Assembly: GCF_002023715.1 (NCBI RefSeq)
Contig: NZ_MAHX01000021.1
Span: 124,001 to 188,000 of the forward strand
DNA from: Elizabethkingia occulta
Lineage (GTDB): Bacteria > Bacteroidota > Bacteroidia > Flavobacteriales > Weeksellaceae
DNA: 64,000 bases
Reading direction: 5' to 3'
The translations under genes were made by a program, and so were the position numbers. Within the stretch, counting starts at the first letter, position 1. Every line of letters starts with the position of its first letter. Shown in pieces: positions 54,682 through 63,284 of the stretch. Under the pieces are notes generated by a model that worked only from the letters and a program-made list of their open reading frames with translations, did no database searches and was not told the origin of the DNA.

Positions 54682-55421
54682 TGAGAGTATACGTACTTGA
54701 AGATGAAGAGAATATCCGTAATTATATATTGAGTATTCTTAGAGAAATTCCAGATATTGAAGTTGTTGGGTATACAGATCAGGTTAAAACAGCACTTGAA
54801 GAAATTCCAAAACTGGAGCCGCACTTAATTTTGGCAGATATTCAGCTAAAAGATACGATAAGCTTTAGATTGTTTGATACACTTGATATAGAGAAGTATA
54901 AAGTTATTTTTATCACTGCTTTTAGTCATTATTCTATTCAGGCACTCAATTTAGGAGCAATAGGTTACTTGCTAAAACCTATAGCAGACGACGAATTAAA
55001 GGCTGTAATCCAAAAAGTTATTGATAAAAACGAAGCCTATTTAGTTCAGCAGTCTCAGCTTCAGTTGGCTAATAACTATATTGAAAAGCCCAAAGAAGTA
55101 AACAGAATTGTTTTAAAAAACCGCGATTATCTTCAAATTATACTTTGTGATGATATTGTATACTGTGAAGGAGATAAGGGTTATACAACATTTTTTCTGA
55201 ACAATGAACCGGGAGTTTTGGTTTCTAAAGTTTTGAAAGAGTATGAAACTTTATTATCTCCTGCCCATTTCATAAGATGTCACCAATCTTATCTTGTGAA
55301 TATGAACTATGTTACCCGATACTTTAAAGAAGGCTATTTACAATTAAAAACAGGAATTAAAATTCCTGTATCAGCAAGAAAGAAAGACGATGTCCTGAAG
55401 TATTTAGAACAGTATCTATAA
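54681..55421 (+). CDS. LytTR-family response regulator
   Basis: 246-residue regulator with a receiver domain (1-120), phospho-acceptor Asp53 (LILADIQLKD), and a LytTR DNA-binding domain (about 142-246) containing VYCEGDKGYTTFF and FIRCHQSYLVNMNYV. It is translationally coupled to the kinase (TAATG overlap). A hairpin terminator follows 18 bp after the stop. Targets cannot be identified here. Confidence 0.93.
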   Translation: MRVYVLEDEENIRNYILSILREIPDIEVVGYTDQVKTALEEIPKLEPHLILADIQLKDTISFRLFDTLDIEKYKVIFITAFSHYSIQALNLGAIGYLLKPIADDELKAVIQKVIDKNEAYLVQQSQLQLANNYIEKPKEVNRIVLKNRDYLQIILCDDIVYCEGDKGYTTFFLNNEPGVLVSKVLKEYETLLSPAHFIRCHQSYLVNMNYVTRYFKEGYLQLKTGIKIPVSARKKDDVLKYLEQYL

Positions 55422-55438
55422 CTTTTATATACAGCAAA

Positions 55439-55458
55439 AACTACCTATGATGGTAGTT
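55439..55458 (+). terminator. Terminator of the LytS/LytTR operon
   Basis: AACTACC-TATGAT-GGTAGTT followed by TTTTATTTTT; it is also close to the end of the convergent deiminase gene. Confidence 0.8.
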
Positions 55459-55479
55459 TTTTATTTTTATAACATAATC

Positions 55480-56604
55480 TTATCGGGGTTGCTGCTGCGT
55501 AACACAGTGTACCATACCACCATTGGCAAAGAGATTTCGACAATCGATTCCGACAACCTTTTTGTCCGGATACAGTTGTTGGATGATGTTGTTTGCAACT
55601 GCATCATTAGGGTCGTTATAATTGGGTACCAATACCCGGTTGTTGGCAATATAATAGTTGATATAGGATGCACGTCCAACTTTCTTTCCATAGGTAGTTG
55701 TTACTTCATTTTTGGTTAAAGGGACTTTTACAAACCGATAAGCCGAACCATTTTTTCCTGTAGCATTGTACAGACTATTAATATCATTATCAGGAACCTG
55801 CCAGTAAGAAAGGTCATTAGAATTCATTGTAATAATAGTAGACGAATTGGCAAATCTGGCAAATCCATCAATATGCATGTCGGTAATATCAAGGCCAGCT
55901 TTCCCTTCCAGCCATATAAATTTTGTAACACCCAAATTCTTTGTAAATATTTCTTCTGCCTGCTGCTGAGACATTCCGGGATTTCTGTTGCTATTAAGAA
56001 TAGAGCTTTTACAAGCCATTAATACTCCGTTTCCGTCAATTTCAACACTTCCGCCTTCGTTTACCATTACCGAGTTGAGGTCAATTTTCGGAACATTAGT
56101 ATCTGTAGCAATTTTGGAAGGAACAGCGTCACAATTGTTGTACTGAGCCTTTTTACCCCAGCTGTTAAAACCCCAGTCCTGAATAAATAGTTTACCATTG
56201 TTATCTTTTACATAAATAGGTCCGTTGTCTCTTACCCAGAAATCATCTGTTGGATAGATTTTAAAATCTATGTTGCTTAGTGATATTCCGGCATCATTCA
56301 ATAGTGCGGTTATACGATCCTTTTCTGTATTGTCATAAGCGATAATATGAACTTTCTCACTCTGCACCAACTCTTTGGTCATGGCTATCCATGCAGGATC
56401 AAGGCGGTCGCGGTAAGTAGGTCCATATTGATATTCGTGTGGCCACTGAAGCCATGTTCCTTCATGCGGAGCGGATTCTTCAGGCATTTTATAGAGAACA
56501 GTAGACGGATCGGGAGTACCTGATGGCTTATCGGTCTTCTCATCGCGGCTGCATGATAACAGAATAAAGGGTAGTAATAAGGGTACTAATTTTCTTCTTT
56601 GCAT
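55480..56604 (-). CDS. Agmatine deiminase/PPAD-type lipoprotein
   Basis: 374-residue guanidine-modifying enzyme of the agmatine deiminase (PAD_porph) family. A lipobox ends at Cys18 (PFILLSCSR), so it is exported and lipid-anchored, unlike cytoplasmic AguA. Active-site features are complete: DFWVRDNGPIY (Asp126 area), VNEGGSVEIDGNG, DMHIDGFARF with the catalytic His, and the nucleophile Cys367 in NGGMVHCVTQQQP. Substrates could be agmatine or peptidyl/free arginine outside the cytoplasm; which one is not readable. It is monocistronic and convergent with the LytTR operon. Confidence 0.87.
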   Translation of the reverse strand: MQRRKLVPLLLPFILLSCSRDEKTDKPSGTPDPSTVLYKMPEESAPHEGTWLQWPHEYQYGPTYRDRLDPAWIAMTKELVQSEKVHIIAYDNTEKDRITALLNDAGISLSNIDFKIYPTDDFWVRDNGPIYVKDNNGKLFIQDWGFNSWGKKAQYNNCDAVPSKIATDTNVPKIDLNSVMVNEGGSVEIDGNGVLMACKSSILNSNRNPGMSQQQAEEIFTKNLGVTKFIWLEGKAGLDITDMHIDGFARFANSSTIITMNSNDLSYWQVPDNDINSLYNATGKNGSAYRFVKVPLTKNEVTTTYGKKVGRASYINYYIANNRVLVPNYNDPNDAVANNIIQQLYPDKKVVGIDCRNLFANGGMVHCVTQQQPR

Positions 56605-56828
56605 AATTGATCTTTTTTTGACAGGGCAAAATTAGATCGCTAAATATTGTCAGACTTGTCCAAAACGGACAACTTTTCTGTACAGTTTTAATTTCGGAGA
56701 TTTTATCCTGTACAAGCGATGTGTAAGTGTAATTGGTTGATTTAAAGTTTATAATTGAATCTTGTATCCAGAATCATGCATTGAATTATTTGGTAACTTT
56801 GAATATAAAACCATCAAAAATATTAAAA

Positions 56829-57332
56829 ATGAAAAGCGATCTTTTTTTTGATTTTTCTATAGATAAGGAAAACAATACTATTGTTATCAAGCGTGAATTC
56901 AATGCGAAGTTGGAGCAAGTGTGGCAAGCCTGGACAAAAACGGAATTCCTGGACAGATGGTGGGCTCCAAAACCTTATAGGGTTGAGACAAAGACTTTAA
57001 ATTTTGCTGAAGGAGGAATATGGCTATATGCTATGGTAAGTCCAGAGAATGAAAAACTATGGTGTAAGGCTGACTATCAGAAAATAGAATTCAAAAAGCT
57101 TATCGAGTGGAAGGATGCTTTTTGTGATGAAAACGGAAATGAAAATACTGAAAAACCACGTTCTGACTGGAGTATTAATTTTTCTACAGATGACCATCTT
57201 ACAACGCTGCATATAATTCTTAAGCATGATAGCTATAAAGATGTAGAAACCATGTTGGAGATGGGCTTTAAAGAAGGTTTTACTATGTGTATGGGAAACC
57301 TTGATGAATTATTACTGGAAGTAAACAAGTAA
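56829..57332 (+). CDS. SRPBCC (AHSA1-like) protein
   Basis: 167 residues from the ATG at 56829, which begins the SRPBCC fold (IKREFNAKLEQVWQAWTKTE); 96 nt of upstream in-frame sequence looks non-coding. The START/AHSA1 hydrophobic-cavity pattern is present: FLDRWWAPKPYRVETKTLNF, GGIWLYAMVSP, YQKIEFKKLIEW and a C-terminal helix ending LLLEVNK. Members bind lipids or hydrophobic ligands or act in stress responses; the specific role is unknown. A bidirectional terminator follows. Confidence 0.85.
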   Translation: MKSDLFFDFSIDKENNTIVIKREFNAKLEQVWQAWTKTEFLDRWWAPKPYRVETKTLNFAEGGIWLYAMVSPENEKLWCKADYQKIEFKKLIEWKDAFCDENGNENTEKPRSDWSINFSTDDHLTTLHIILKHDSYKDVETMLEMGFKEGFTMCMGNLDELLLEVNK

Positions 57333-57353
57333 AGATTTTATGATAAAACTAAA

Positions 57354-57377
57354 AAGCTCCTCAAAATAGAGGAGCTT
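57354..57377. terminator. Bidirectional terminator
   Basis: AAGCTCCTC-AAAATA-GAGGAGCTT lies between the convergent AHSA1 and LLM genes, with A-run before and T-run after. Confidence 0.85.
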
Positions 57378-57383
57378 AAATTT

Positions 57384-58412
57384 TTATGCTTCGTTAATTA
57401 GCGGAATTACTTTTTTACCGATCAGTTCTATTGATTTATAAACCTGTTCTTGTGTAAGCCCCGGATTATCCATCTGGAAAGTAAATCTTGAAATACCTCC
57501 CAATGCTTTACTATGACGAAGTATTTTTGCTGCTACTTCTTCAGGACTTCCTACGACATAGGCTCCGGTTAATCCGGCTTGTGCCTCGAACTGAGATCGG
57601 GTAGGTATAGGCCATCCTCGTTCTTTACCTATTTTGCCCATCATCTCCTGATATCCGGGGAAGTATTCATCTTTTGCCTGAGCTGTATCTTCTGCGACAT
57701 AACCCAGAGAGTGTAATCCTACTTTTAGTTTTTCACGGGGATGTCCTGCTTTTTCTCCTGCCTCGTAATATAGATCAATCAAAGGTCTGAAATTATGAGT
57801 CTCACCTCCGATAACAGCAACCATTAACGGAAGTCCAAGTTTTCCTGCACGTATAAAAGATTCTGGCGTACCGCCAACACCAATCCACACCGGAAGAGAT
57901 TCCTGATATGGACGAGGATATATAGGCTGTTCGTGTAAAGGTGCGCGAAACTTACCTTTCCACGATACTGTTTCGTTGTCTCGAATAGCCAGTAATAATT
58001 CTATTTTTTCTTCAAAAAGATGATCATAATCCTGAAGATTAAGCCCGAATAAGGGATATGCATCAATAAAAGAACCTCTGCCAGCAACAATCTCTGCCCG
58101 GCCTTTTGATATAAGGTCAAGAGTAGCATATTCCTGAAAAACTCTTACAGGATCAGCAGCACTTAGTACCGTAACTGCACTGGTAAGCTTAATGTTTCGA
58201 GTACGAGCGGCAGCCGCTGCAAGAATAACAGCCGGAGCTTCATCTAAGAACTCTTTTCGGTGGTGTTCCCCAAGTCCAAAGACATGAAGTCCCATTTTGT
58301 CAGCATGTTCAATTTTACTAAGCAAAGCTTCTATGGCTTCTATGTTTTGCTGAGGATTTAAAGCCCCTTCATAAGCACCGGTTGCAATAAAGCTGTCTAT
58401 TCCTATTTCCAT
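57384..58412 (-). CDS. LLM-class flavin-dependent oxidoreductase
   Basis: 342-residue luciferase-like monooxygenase fold. Characteristic pieces are HVFGLGEHHRKEFLDEAP, TSAVTVLSAADPVRVFQEYA, GRAEIVAGRGSFIDAYPLFG and LPVWIGVGGTPESFIRAGKL. It needs reduced FMN from a reductase, and the gene 113 bp upstream on the same strand encodes an FMN reductase, so the two probably form a two-component flavin system. Substrate unknown. Confidence 0.92.
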   Translation of the reverse strand: MEIGIDSFIATGAYEGALNPQQNIEAIEALLSKIEHADKMGLHVFGLGEHHRKEFLDEAPAVILAAAAARTRNIKLTSAVTVLSAADPVRVFQEYATLDLISKGRAEIVAGRGSFIDAYPLFGLNLQDYDHLFEEKIELLLAIRDNETVSWKGKFRAPLHEQPIYPRPYQESLPVWIGVGGTPESFIRAGKLGLPLMVAVIGGETHNFRPLIDLYYEAGEKAGHPREKLKVGLHSLGYVAEDTAQAKDEYFPGYQEMMGKIGKERGWPIPTRSQFEAQAGLTGAYVVGSPEEVAAKILRHSKALGGISRFTFQMDNPGLTQEQVYKSIELIGKKVIPLINEA

Positions 58413-58525
58413 AATGTGTATTGTTTTTGGGAATTTCTAATACAAATATCGCGTGTTTAGCTTTGGTTTTCCTTGATATAGGATAAGAAATAGAATCCCC
58501 AAAAAGAATAACGTATTAAAAAATA

Positions 58526-59059
58526 TTAGGCTGAAATCTGAGATTTAAAGCTTTTGATTTTATTATTTAATTCTTCCAACATTTCAGTATTAATCACGCC
58601 ATTCTCCAGATCGAAGTTTTCATAAAATTTTGGAAGCGAGAAATTTTCCATAACAAGAGCTCCAAACTGTGGAAAGAAGGTTTTTGCTGTATTCATTACA
58701 TTTCCACCACCATAACCACCGGGAGAAGTACTCATCAGTAACATAGGTTTGTTTTGAAAAATCTTCACATTTATTCTTGACGACCAGTCGAAGACATTCT
58801 TAAAGGCTGCGCTATAAGACCTGTTGTGCTCGGCCAGTGAGCAGATAATAATATCACTCTCTTCAATTTGTTTTAGAAAACCGTGTGCCTGATCAGGAAA
58901 GCCTTGTTTCTCAAGATCTACTGAAAATACGGGCATAGAATAATCATTAAGGTCAATCAGGTTAATCTCATGATCCTGAAAACTCTTTAAAACAAATTTC
59001 ACTAATTCTCGGTTAATAGAAGTGGAAGAGGTACTTCCTGCAAATGCTAATATTTTCAT
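58526..59059 (-). CDS. NADPH-dependent FMN reductase
   Basis: 177-residue flavodoxin-like reductase. The FMN phosphate loop AGSTSSTSINREL at the N-terminus, the EHNRSYSAAFKNVFDWSSR segment and STSPGGYGGGNVM are typical of the SsuE/azoreductase group. It is likely to supply FMNH2 to the LLM oxidoreductase encoded next. Reduction of quinones or azo compounds is an alternative. Confidence 0.9.
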   Translation of the reverse strand: MKILAFAGSTSSTSINRELVKFVLKSFQDHEINLIDLNDYSMPVFSVDLEKQGFPDQAHGFLKQIEESDIIICSLAEHNRSYSAAFKNVFDWSSRINVKIFQNKPMLLMSTSPGGYGGGNVMNTAKTFFPQFGALVMENFSLPKFYENFDLENGVINTEMLEELNNKIKSFKSQISA

Positions 59060-59499
59060 ATTGTTTGTTTTTCTGTTTTAAAATTAAGACATAAACTATA
59101 AGGTGTGGAAGATTATTTGAAAACTTATCTTTATGGACAACTTAATTAAATATAAGAAATATTACATTAGTTTTTTTACAGTTGTAATGTAATATCATCT
59201 GTAATTGGATAATCTGAAAAATTAAAAAACTATTATACTAGTTTATAAAGAAAGAAAATATAGTGTACTTATAATCAGGTGTTCTGTACAGCTTAGCTTG
59301 TTTATAAACTTATATAGTAACTATTTAAATATTTTGCTGAAAACCAAAATGTCTTTGTAGTATTTTTACCTGCAAAACTTTTTACATTTTATTATTTATA
59401 ACAGATTTATCTCTAAAATAGTATAAATGTAAAAATCTGAACTTCATTTAGCACTCAACATTCCACTTTACAAAACTATTGTGTGTAACTTTTGCTTTT
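59060..59499. other. 440-bp AT-rich intergenic region
   Basis: No hairpin, RNA gene or plausible small coding sequence was seen; it should hold the promoter of the FMN reductase gene. Confidence 0.4.
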
Positions 59500-60531
59500 T
59501 TAATTTCCCCTTACAATCTTTTCAGATAGTAAAAGAATCTCTTTATTTATGATGTCAGCATTTTCTTTTTTGGTAATGATAGTACCATGGCTTGCATTCA
59601 TAATAATTTGTTTTCCGTTGGAAGAGAGCTCTTTTAGTTCTTTTTGCATATCAAACCATAATTGAACCTGTTTTTCAGGGTCAATTCCATCTTTTCTGTA
59701 TTTCTCTTTTTGGGATTCTTTATACTGTTCTGTAGCAGTAAATACCATAACCGGTAATGAACCTAAATCCTTTGTCTTATTTGCTCGCTGCAATACTCTG
59801 TTGGTTACTTCATTTTCTCGTAAAAACATACGATAAACATCTCCTGAATTGGACATTAATGATCTTGAACGGCTGTATAATTCTTTTGGTAAACCATCAC
59901 CTTGATATACTGGCTTACCAATGGTATTATCATAAATACCCAAAATACCTAAATCTGCAAATACAGATCCTATTTTTAAAAGCTTTGCTTGTCGTTTAGG
60001 AATCAATTCTTTTTGAGATAATCGTTTCCATTGTTCAGGATGGCTTGAGTCTATGAAAACGATTCCTTCAACTTCATTTGGATAAAGATCTCTGAATATC
60101 CTGCTGTAAGGTCCTCCCATAGAATGACCTACCAGAATGTAAGGTGGTTTTTCACCAATTTTTTTTAATAATTCATGAAGCTGATGTGCATAAAATTCAG
60201 GAGATATACTATCTCTATTACTCGATTCGCTAAACCATTTTCCATCTCTGTCATAGCGTATAACTCTTGTTTTATTTTTCAAACCCTCTGCCAGCCAGTG
60301 CAACATATCTGTGTTACTTTGTGCTCCTGCTTCAATAATAACAGTAGGTAAAGATTTCTTTTCACCTTCTGCCCTTACATGAATATTAGTACCATTAATA
60401 TTAACTAATTTGCCCGGTGGAATTGGTTTTGGTGCAAATAACCGGTAGCACAGCCCCGAGAACAATAATAATATTAGAACTCCTAATATAAGCTTACCAG
60501 TAAACTTAAATATTTTTAAAATTAATTTCAT
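59500..60531 (-). CDS. Membrane-anchored alpha/beta hydrolase
   Basis: About 343 residues from the ATG at 60531, chosen because it starts directly before the hydrophobic anchor (KLILGVLILLLFSGLCYRLF); an upstream Met adds eight residues. The hydrolase core has oxyanion-region VIIEAGAQSNTDM, the nucleophile Ser in YILVGHSMGGPYSRIF, IVFIDSSHPEQW, and the C-terminal His in IIMNASHGTIITK. The anchor places the catalytic domain in the periplasm. It stands alone; the substrate is unknown. Confidence 0.85.
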   Translation of the reverse strand: MKLILKIFKFTGKLILGVLILLLFSGLCYRLFAPKPIPPGKLVNINGTNIHVRAEGEKKSLPTVIIEAGAQSNTDMLHWLAEGLKNKTRVIRYDRDGKWFSESSNRDSISPEFYAHQLHELLKKIGEKPPYILVGHSMGGPYSRIFRDLYPNEVEGIVFIDSSHPEQWKRLSQKELIPKRQAKLLKIGSVFADLGILGIYDNTIGKPVYQGDGLPKELYSRSRSLMSNSGDVYRMFLRENEVTNRVLQRANKTKDLGSLPVMVFTATEQYKESQKEKYRKDGIDPEKQVQLWFDMQKELKELSSNGKQIIMNASHGTIITKKENADIINKEILLLSEKIVRGN

Positions 60532-60882
60532 ATATAACATCTTAGGGCCGGACAAACGATGGAGGGAATTCAGAAGATGAATTTTTCAACTAAAAAAGTT
60601 TTCTGTCATTGTCTAAATTATCGGTCAAAGTTTTTTAGCGTGTATATTTGTAATAATACTACTAACAGGCAAATTTAAGCTTTGTGTTAATATAATTTGA
60701 GTTTAAATGTATATAAATGTAAAATAATTAATATTTAACAATTTAGTCATAATTATATTTAAGAAATTTAGAAAGAATTTCAGATGGTATTTTGCTTTTT
60801 ATTCAGAATTTTAGATTGGCAAATACAATAATAATATATTTATTAATATGCTTTACAACTCAGAGCTTGTTATAAAATAATA
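60532..60882. other. About 350-bp AT-rich intergenic region
   Basis: Between two minus-strand genes. No feature recognised. Confidence 0.4.
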
Positions 60883-61482
60883 CTAAAGATCATCATCCAG
60901 TTTACGCATGAGCTTGCGCATAATGTAATGATGCTGATTCACCTTTTTATATTCTGTAGAAAGCAAAATTGCAGCAATGCCAATGCTAATAAAATATAGA
61001 GCTGTGATAAAGTTAATTGGGATACCAGCTGAGGCAGGATTTAAAATTAGTAATGCTGAGAAAATAATTCCTGCAGCACTCCATGTGGCAATACGTCCCC
61101 AATGATAATGTTCATGTCTTTTCAAGTCTATTGCTGTTCCCAGCATGGTGATTGAACGTAATAAAGCAGTTAGACCAATAATAAGGATAGATGATTTTCC
61201 GGAATAAATTGTTAAATAAATTCCCAAATCCAAGATCAGCATTCCGTAAATCAGATACCAACCCCAGCCGTTAATTATTCTTCGGTTTTGAAAAGAAAAT
61301 ATAAGACGAAGCAGTCCCGCAATAATAAAAACTATTCCATAAAACAGAATGTACTGAGCATAGTTTGACTGCGGTATTATAAATAAAAATACTCCCGTTA
61401 TTACAGAGAGAATGCCTGCTATTACAGGAAAATACCAATCTTTCAGAGAGCCTCTGATAGTGGTGTTAAAAGAATCATTCAT
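60883..61482 (-). CDS. HdeD/DUF308-family membrane protein
   Basis: 199-residue protein with six membrane segments in three DUF308 hairpin repeats (PVIAGILSVITGVFLFI, GIVFIIAGLLRLIFSF, ATWSAAGIIFSALLILNPA), and a basic C-terminal tail. HdeD relatives contribute to acid or envelope stress resistance in enterics; the role here is unknown. A paralogue is at 62329. Confidence 0.82.
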   Translation of the reverse strand: MNDSFNTTIRGSLKDWYFPVIAGILSVITGVFLFIIPQSNYAQYILFYGIVFIIAGLLRLIFSFQNRRIINGWGWYLIYGMLILDLGIYLTIYSGKSSILIIGLTALLRSITMLGTAIDLKRHEHYHWGRIATWSAAGIIFSALLILNPASAGIPINFITALYFISIGIAAILLSTEYKKVNQHHYIMRKLMRKLDDDL

Positions 61483-62055
61483 GTTATTTTAATCAAGTGC
61501 GTTTATTGCAATGCAAATAACGGACAAAAGTGTTTGGAGGAGAGTTAATTAATGATTAATTATGAAACTTTAAGACCTATTTATTTTTTTTTAAAATATT
61601 CCTGACAAGTTATTTTTATTTTACAGATTATTAATGAAATACTGAGTTATAATTAGCTTTTGTTAGAATTTCTTTTATAAGTTAGGCTGTAGATTAAAAA
61701 CGCTCCGGTGGTGTTGGTAATTTCACTAAAAGAAAGGGATCTTATCATCATTTGTGTTTACCGGAGCGTATAATTTAATAGATAGTAGTTTAGAGTGAAT
61801 TTTATTTCACAAGACAAAAGTAATGTTCCAAAAATGACAGATCGAAAAAATAATCTTTTGATTTTTATCAGAGATACATACGATTTCTTACGAAAATATT
61901 GAAAACAACATAAGTTACTGATAAACAGTGTTGTTTATTTGTAAATAGTACTTTGACTGTATTGTGATAGCTGATATGAAATGACTTTTTAAAAAAATAT
62001 GAGTAACCGAAAAGAGAATGTTAACTTATTTCATATCAATAAGACAAAATGATAA
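61483..62055. other. 573-bp intergenic region with one long-loop inverted repeat
   Basis: Between the DUF308 gene and the small peptide gene, both minus strand. It includes the element at 61700-61769. No other recognisable feature. Confidence 0.4.
61700..61769 (-). ncRNA. Long-loop inverted repeat, possible structured RNA
   Basis: ACGCTCCGGT (61700-61709) and ACCGGAGCGT (61760-61769) pair perfectly around 50 nt. Read on the minus strand it begins CGGTAAAC, contains CCCTTTCTT and is followed by TTTTAATC. The element at 24090-24155 has the same plan (CCGGTA start, CTTTCTT inside, T-run after). Class unknown. Confidence 0.4.
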
Positions 62056-62280
62056 TTACATATCACATGTTGCTTCATCAGTGTCTGATGAATTTTTTTC
62101 TTCGGTAAAGGAAGAGTTATTGGGAAAAGAGCCTGTTTTAGAATAAAGTGGATCTGTTTTTTCCTTTTGTTTTAAAAAGATAACATTTAATTTGGGTGGT
62201 AAATAACCCTTTTTAGTTTTTTTATCAGATAAGGATTCTTCAGGGGCAGGTTCGGAAGGATTGGTATTAGTTGTATCCAT
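62056..62280 (-). CDS. Small hydrophilic peptide, YxxPxLxVI type
   Basis: 74-residue protein without a signal peptide. The acidic, Pro-rich N-terminus is followed by KKGYLPPKLNVIFLKQKEK, then a Ser/Asn/Glu-rich tail ending DEATCDM with a single cysteine three residues from the end. The KxYxxPxLxVI stretch matches the peptide at 29354-29560 in position and sequence, but the GIAAGSA segment is absent. It lies 48 bp after the DUF308 paralogue on the same strand. A leader/precursor role is only a hypothesis. Confidence 0.6.
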   Translation of the reverse strand: MDTTNTNPSEPAPEESLSDKKTKKGYLPPKLNVIFLKQKEKTDPLYSKTGSFPNNSSFTEEKNSSDTDEATCDM

Positions 62281-62328
62281 AATTTGATCTTATTTTATTG
62301 GTTATTCGGGCTCTATTTTATATATGAT

Positions 62329-62916
62329 CTACTTTAATTCCCTACTCAGTATTTTTATTGATTTGTAATGTTTGTTAAGCTTTTTAAACTCCGATACAAG
62401 TAATATATAGCTGAGTGCGATCATAATAAATACTCCTCCAATAATGAAGCTTGTTGGAATCAAATCAAATACCGAATGAGCAATGAGTATAATTGAAAAG
62501 AGAATAGCTAAACCGCTTGATCTGGCTGGTATTGCCCAATGAACCGAATCATGATTTCTAAGATCTGTTGCCAGGCTTAATAATAAAAAGCCTTGACATA
62601 AAGAAATAAGTCCTAATATGGAAGTCGTATAATTTTCATGAGTGTATGGATAAGATATGGTGATAATTATTGCTATAGACAAAGTATAATATAGATACCA
62701 ATTCCAAGCTTTTATACTTTTGCTGTTTTGCAGGAAAAATAAAGCTTCAATAATTGATGATAAGCTAAAAGCGATTCCTAATGGTATATAAATAGATTTG
62801 TATGATATTATAAAACTTAAAATTGCAGCTGTTATAAATATAAAACTATTTAATATCAGTAGTGTAGAACCTTTTACAGTAGATCTTATTGATATATTAA
62901 GAGAGTGTAAATTCAT
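62329..62916 (-). CDS. HdeD/DUF308-like membrane protein (paralogue)
   Basis: 195-residue protein with six membrane segments laid out as in the one at 60883. Shared features are the charged loop with KAWNWYLYYTLSIAI versus NGWGWYLIYGMLILD, the DLRNHDSVHWAIPARSSG versus DLKRHEHYHWGRIATWSA loop, and a Lys-rich tail (SEFKKLNKHYKSI versus TEYKKVNQHHYIM). The two are clear paralogues. It is followed by the small peptide gene. Confidence 0.75.
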   Translation of the reverse strand: MNLHSLNISIRSTVKGSTLLILNSFIFITAAILSFIISYKSIYIPLGIAFSLSSIIEALFFLQNSKSIKAWNWYLYYTLSIAIIITISYPYTHENYTTSILGLISLCQGFLLLSLATDLRNHDSVHWAIPARSSGLAILFSIILIAHSVFDLIPTSFIIGGVFIMIALSYILLVSEFKKLNKHYKSIKILSRELK

Positions 62917-63284
62917 ATAATTATTTTAGAAATAAATAACCAGTTCGTTTCATATATATTGACAAAATCCTGTTAATTCTTAATGGAAGAATTATTTTAT
63001 AAAAAGAGCGGGGAAACCCCGCTCTCCAACTGTTTCCAGTTTTCACAAACAAATAACAAATAAATGATGATCATGTTATTTTCTTTAATTCCCTTTATTG
63101 TATAATAATGGCTAATAGTATTGTTCTTCTCATTCAGTATTTGAATTGTATTGCTATCATAGTTTCTGATTGAGTTTTAATAATTTATAGTAATATTTAT
63201 TTTCTGTTTGTAAAAGTATATATCATTATAACGGAAGGAAATAGCACGAATCTGTCATTTTTAATATTAAGTTGTCGATATTAT
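62917..63284. other. 368-bp intergenic region with terminator
   Basis: Apart from the terminator at 63005-63025 only AT-rich sequence is seen. Confidence 0.4.
63005..63025 (-). terminator. Strong intrinsic terminator
   Basis: AGAGCGGGG-AAA-CCCCGCTCT, followed on the minus strand by TTTTTATAAAAT. It is 260 bp beyond the LuxR-type gene. Confidence 0.85.
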
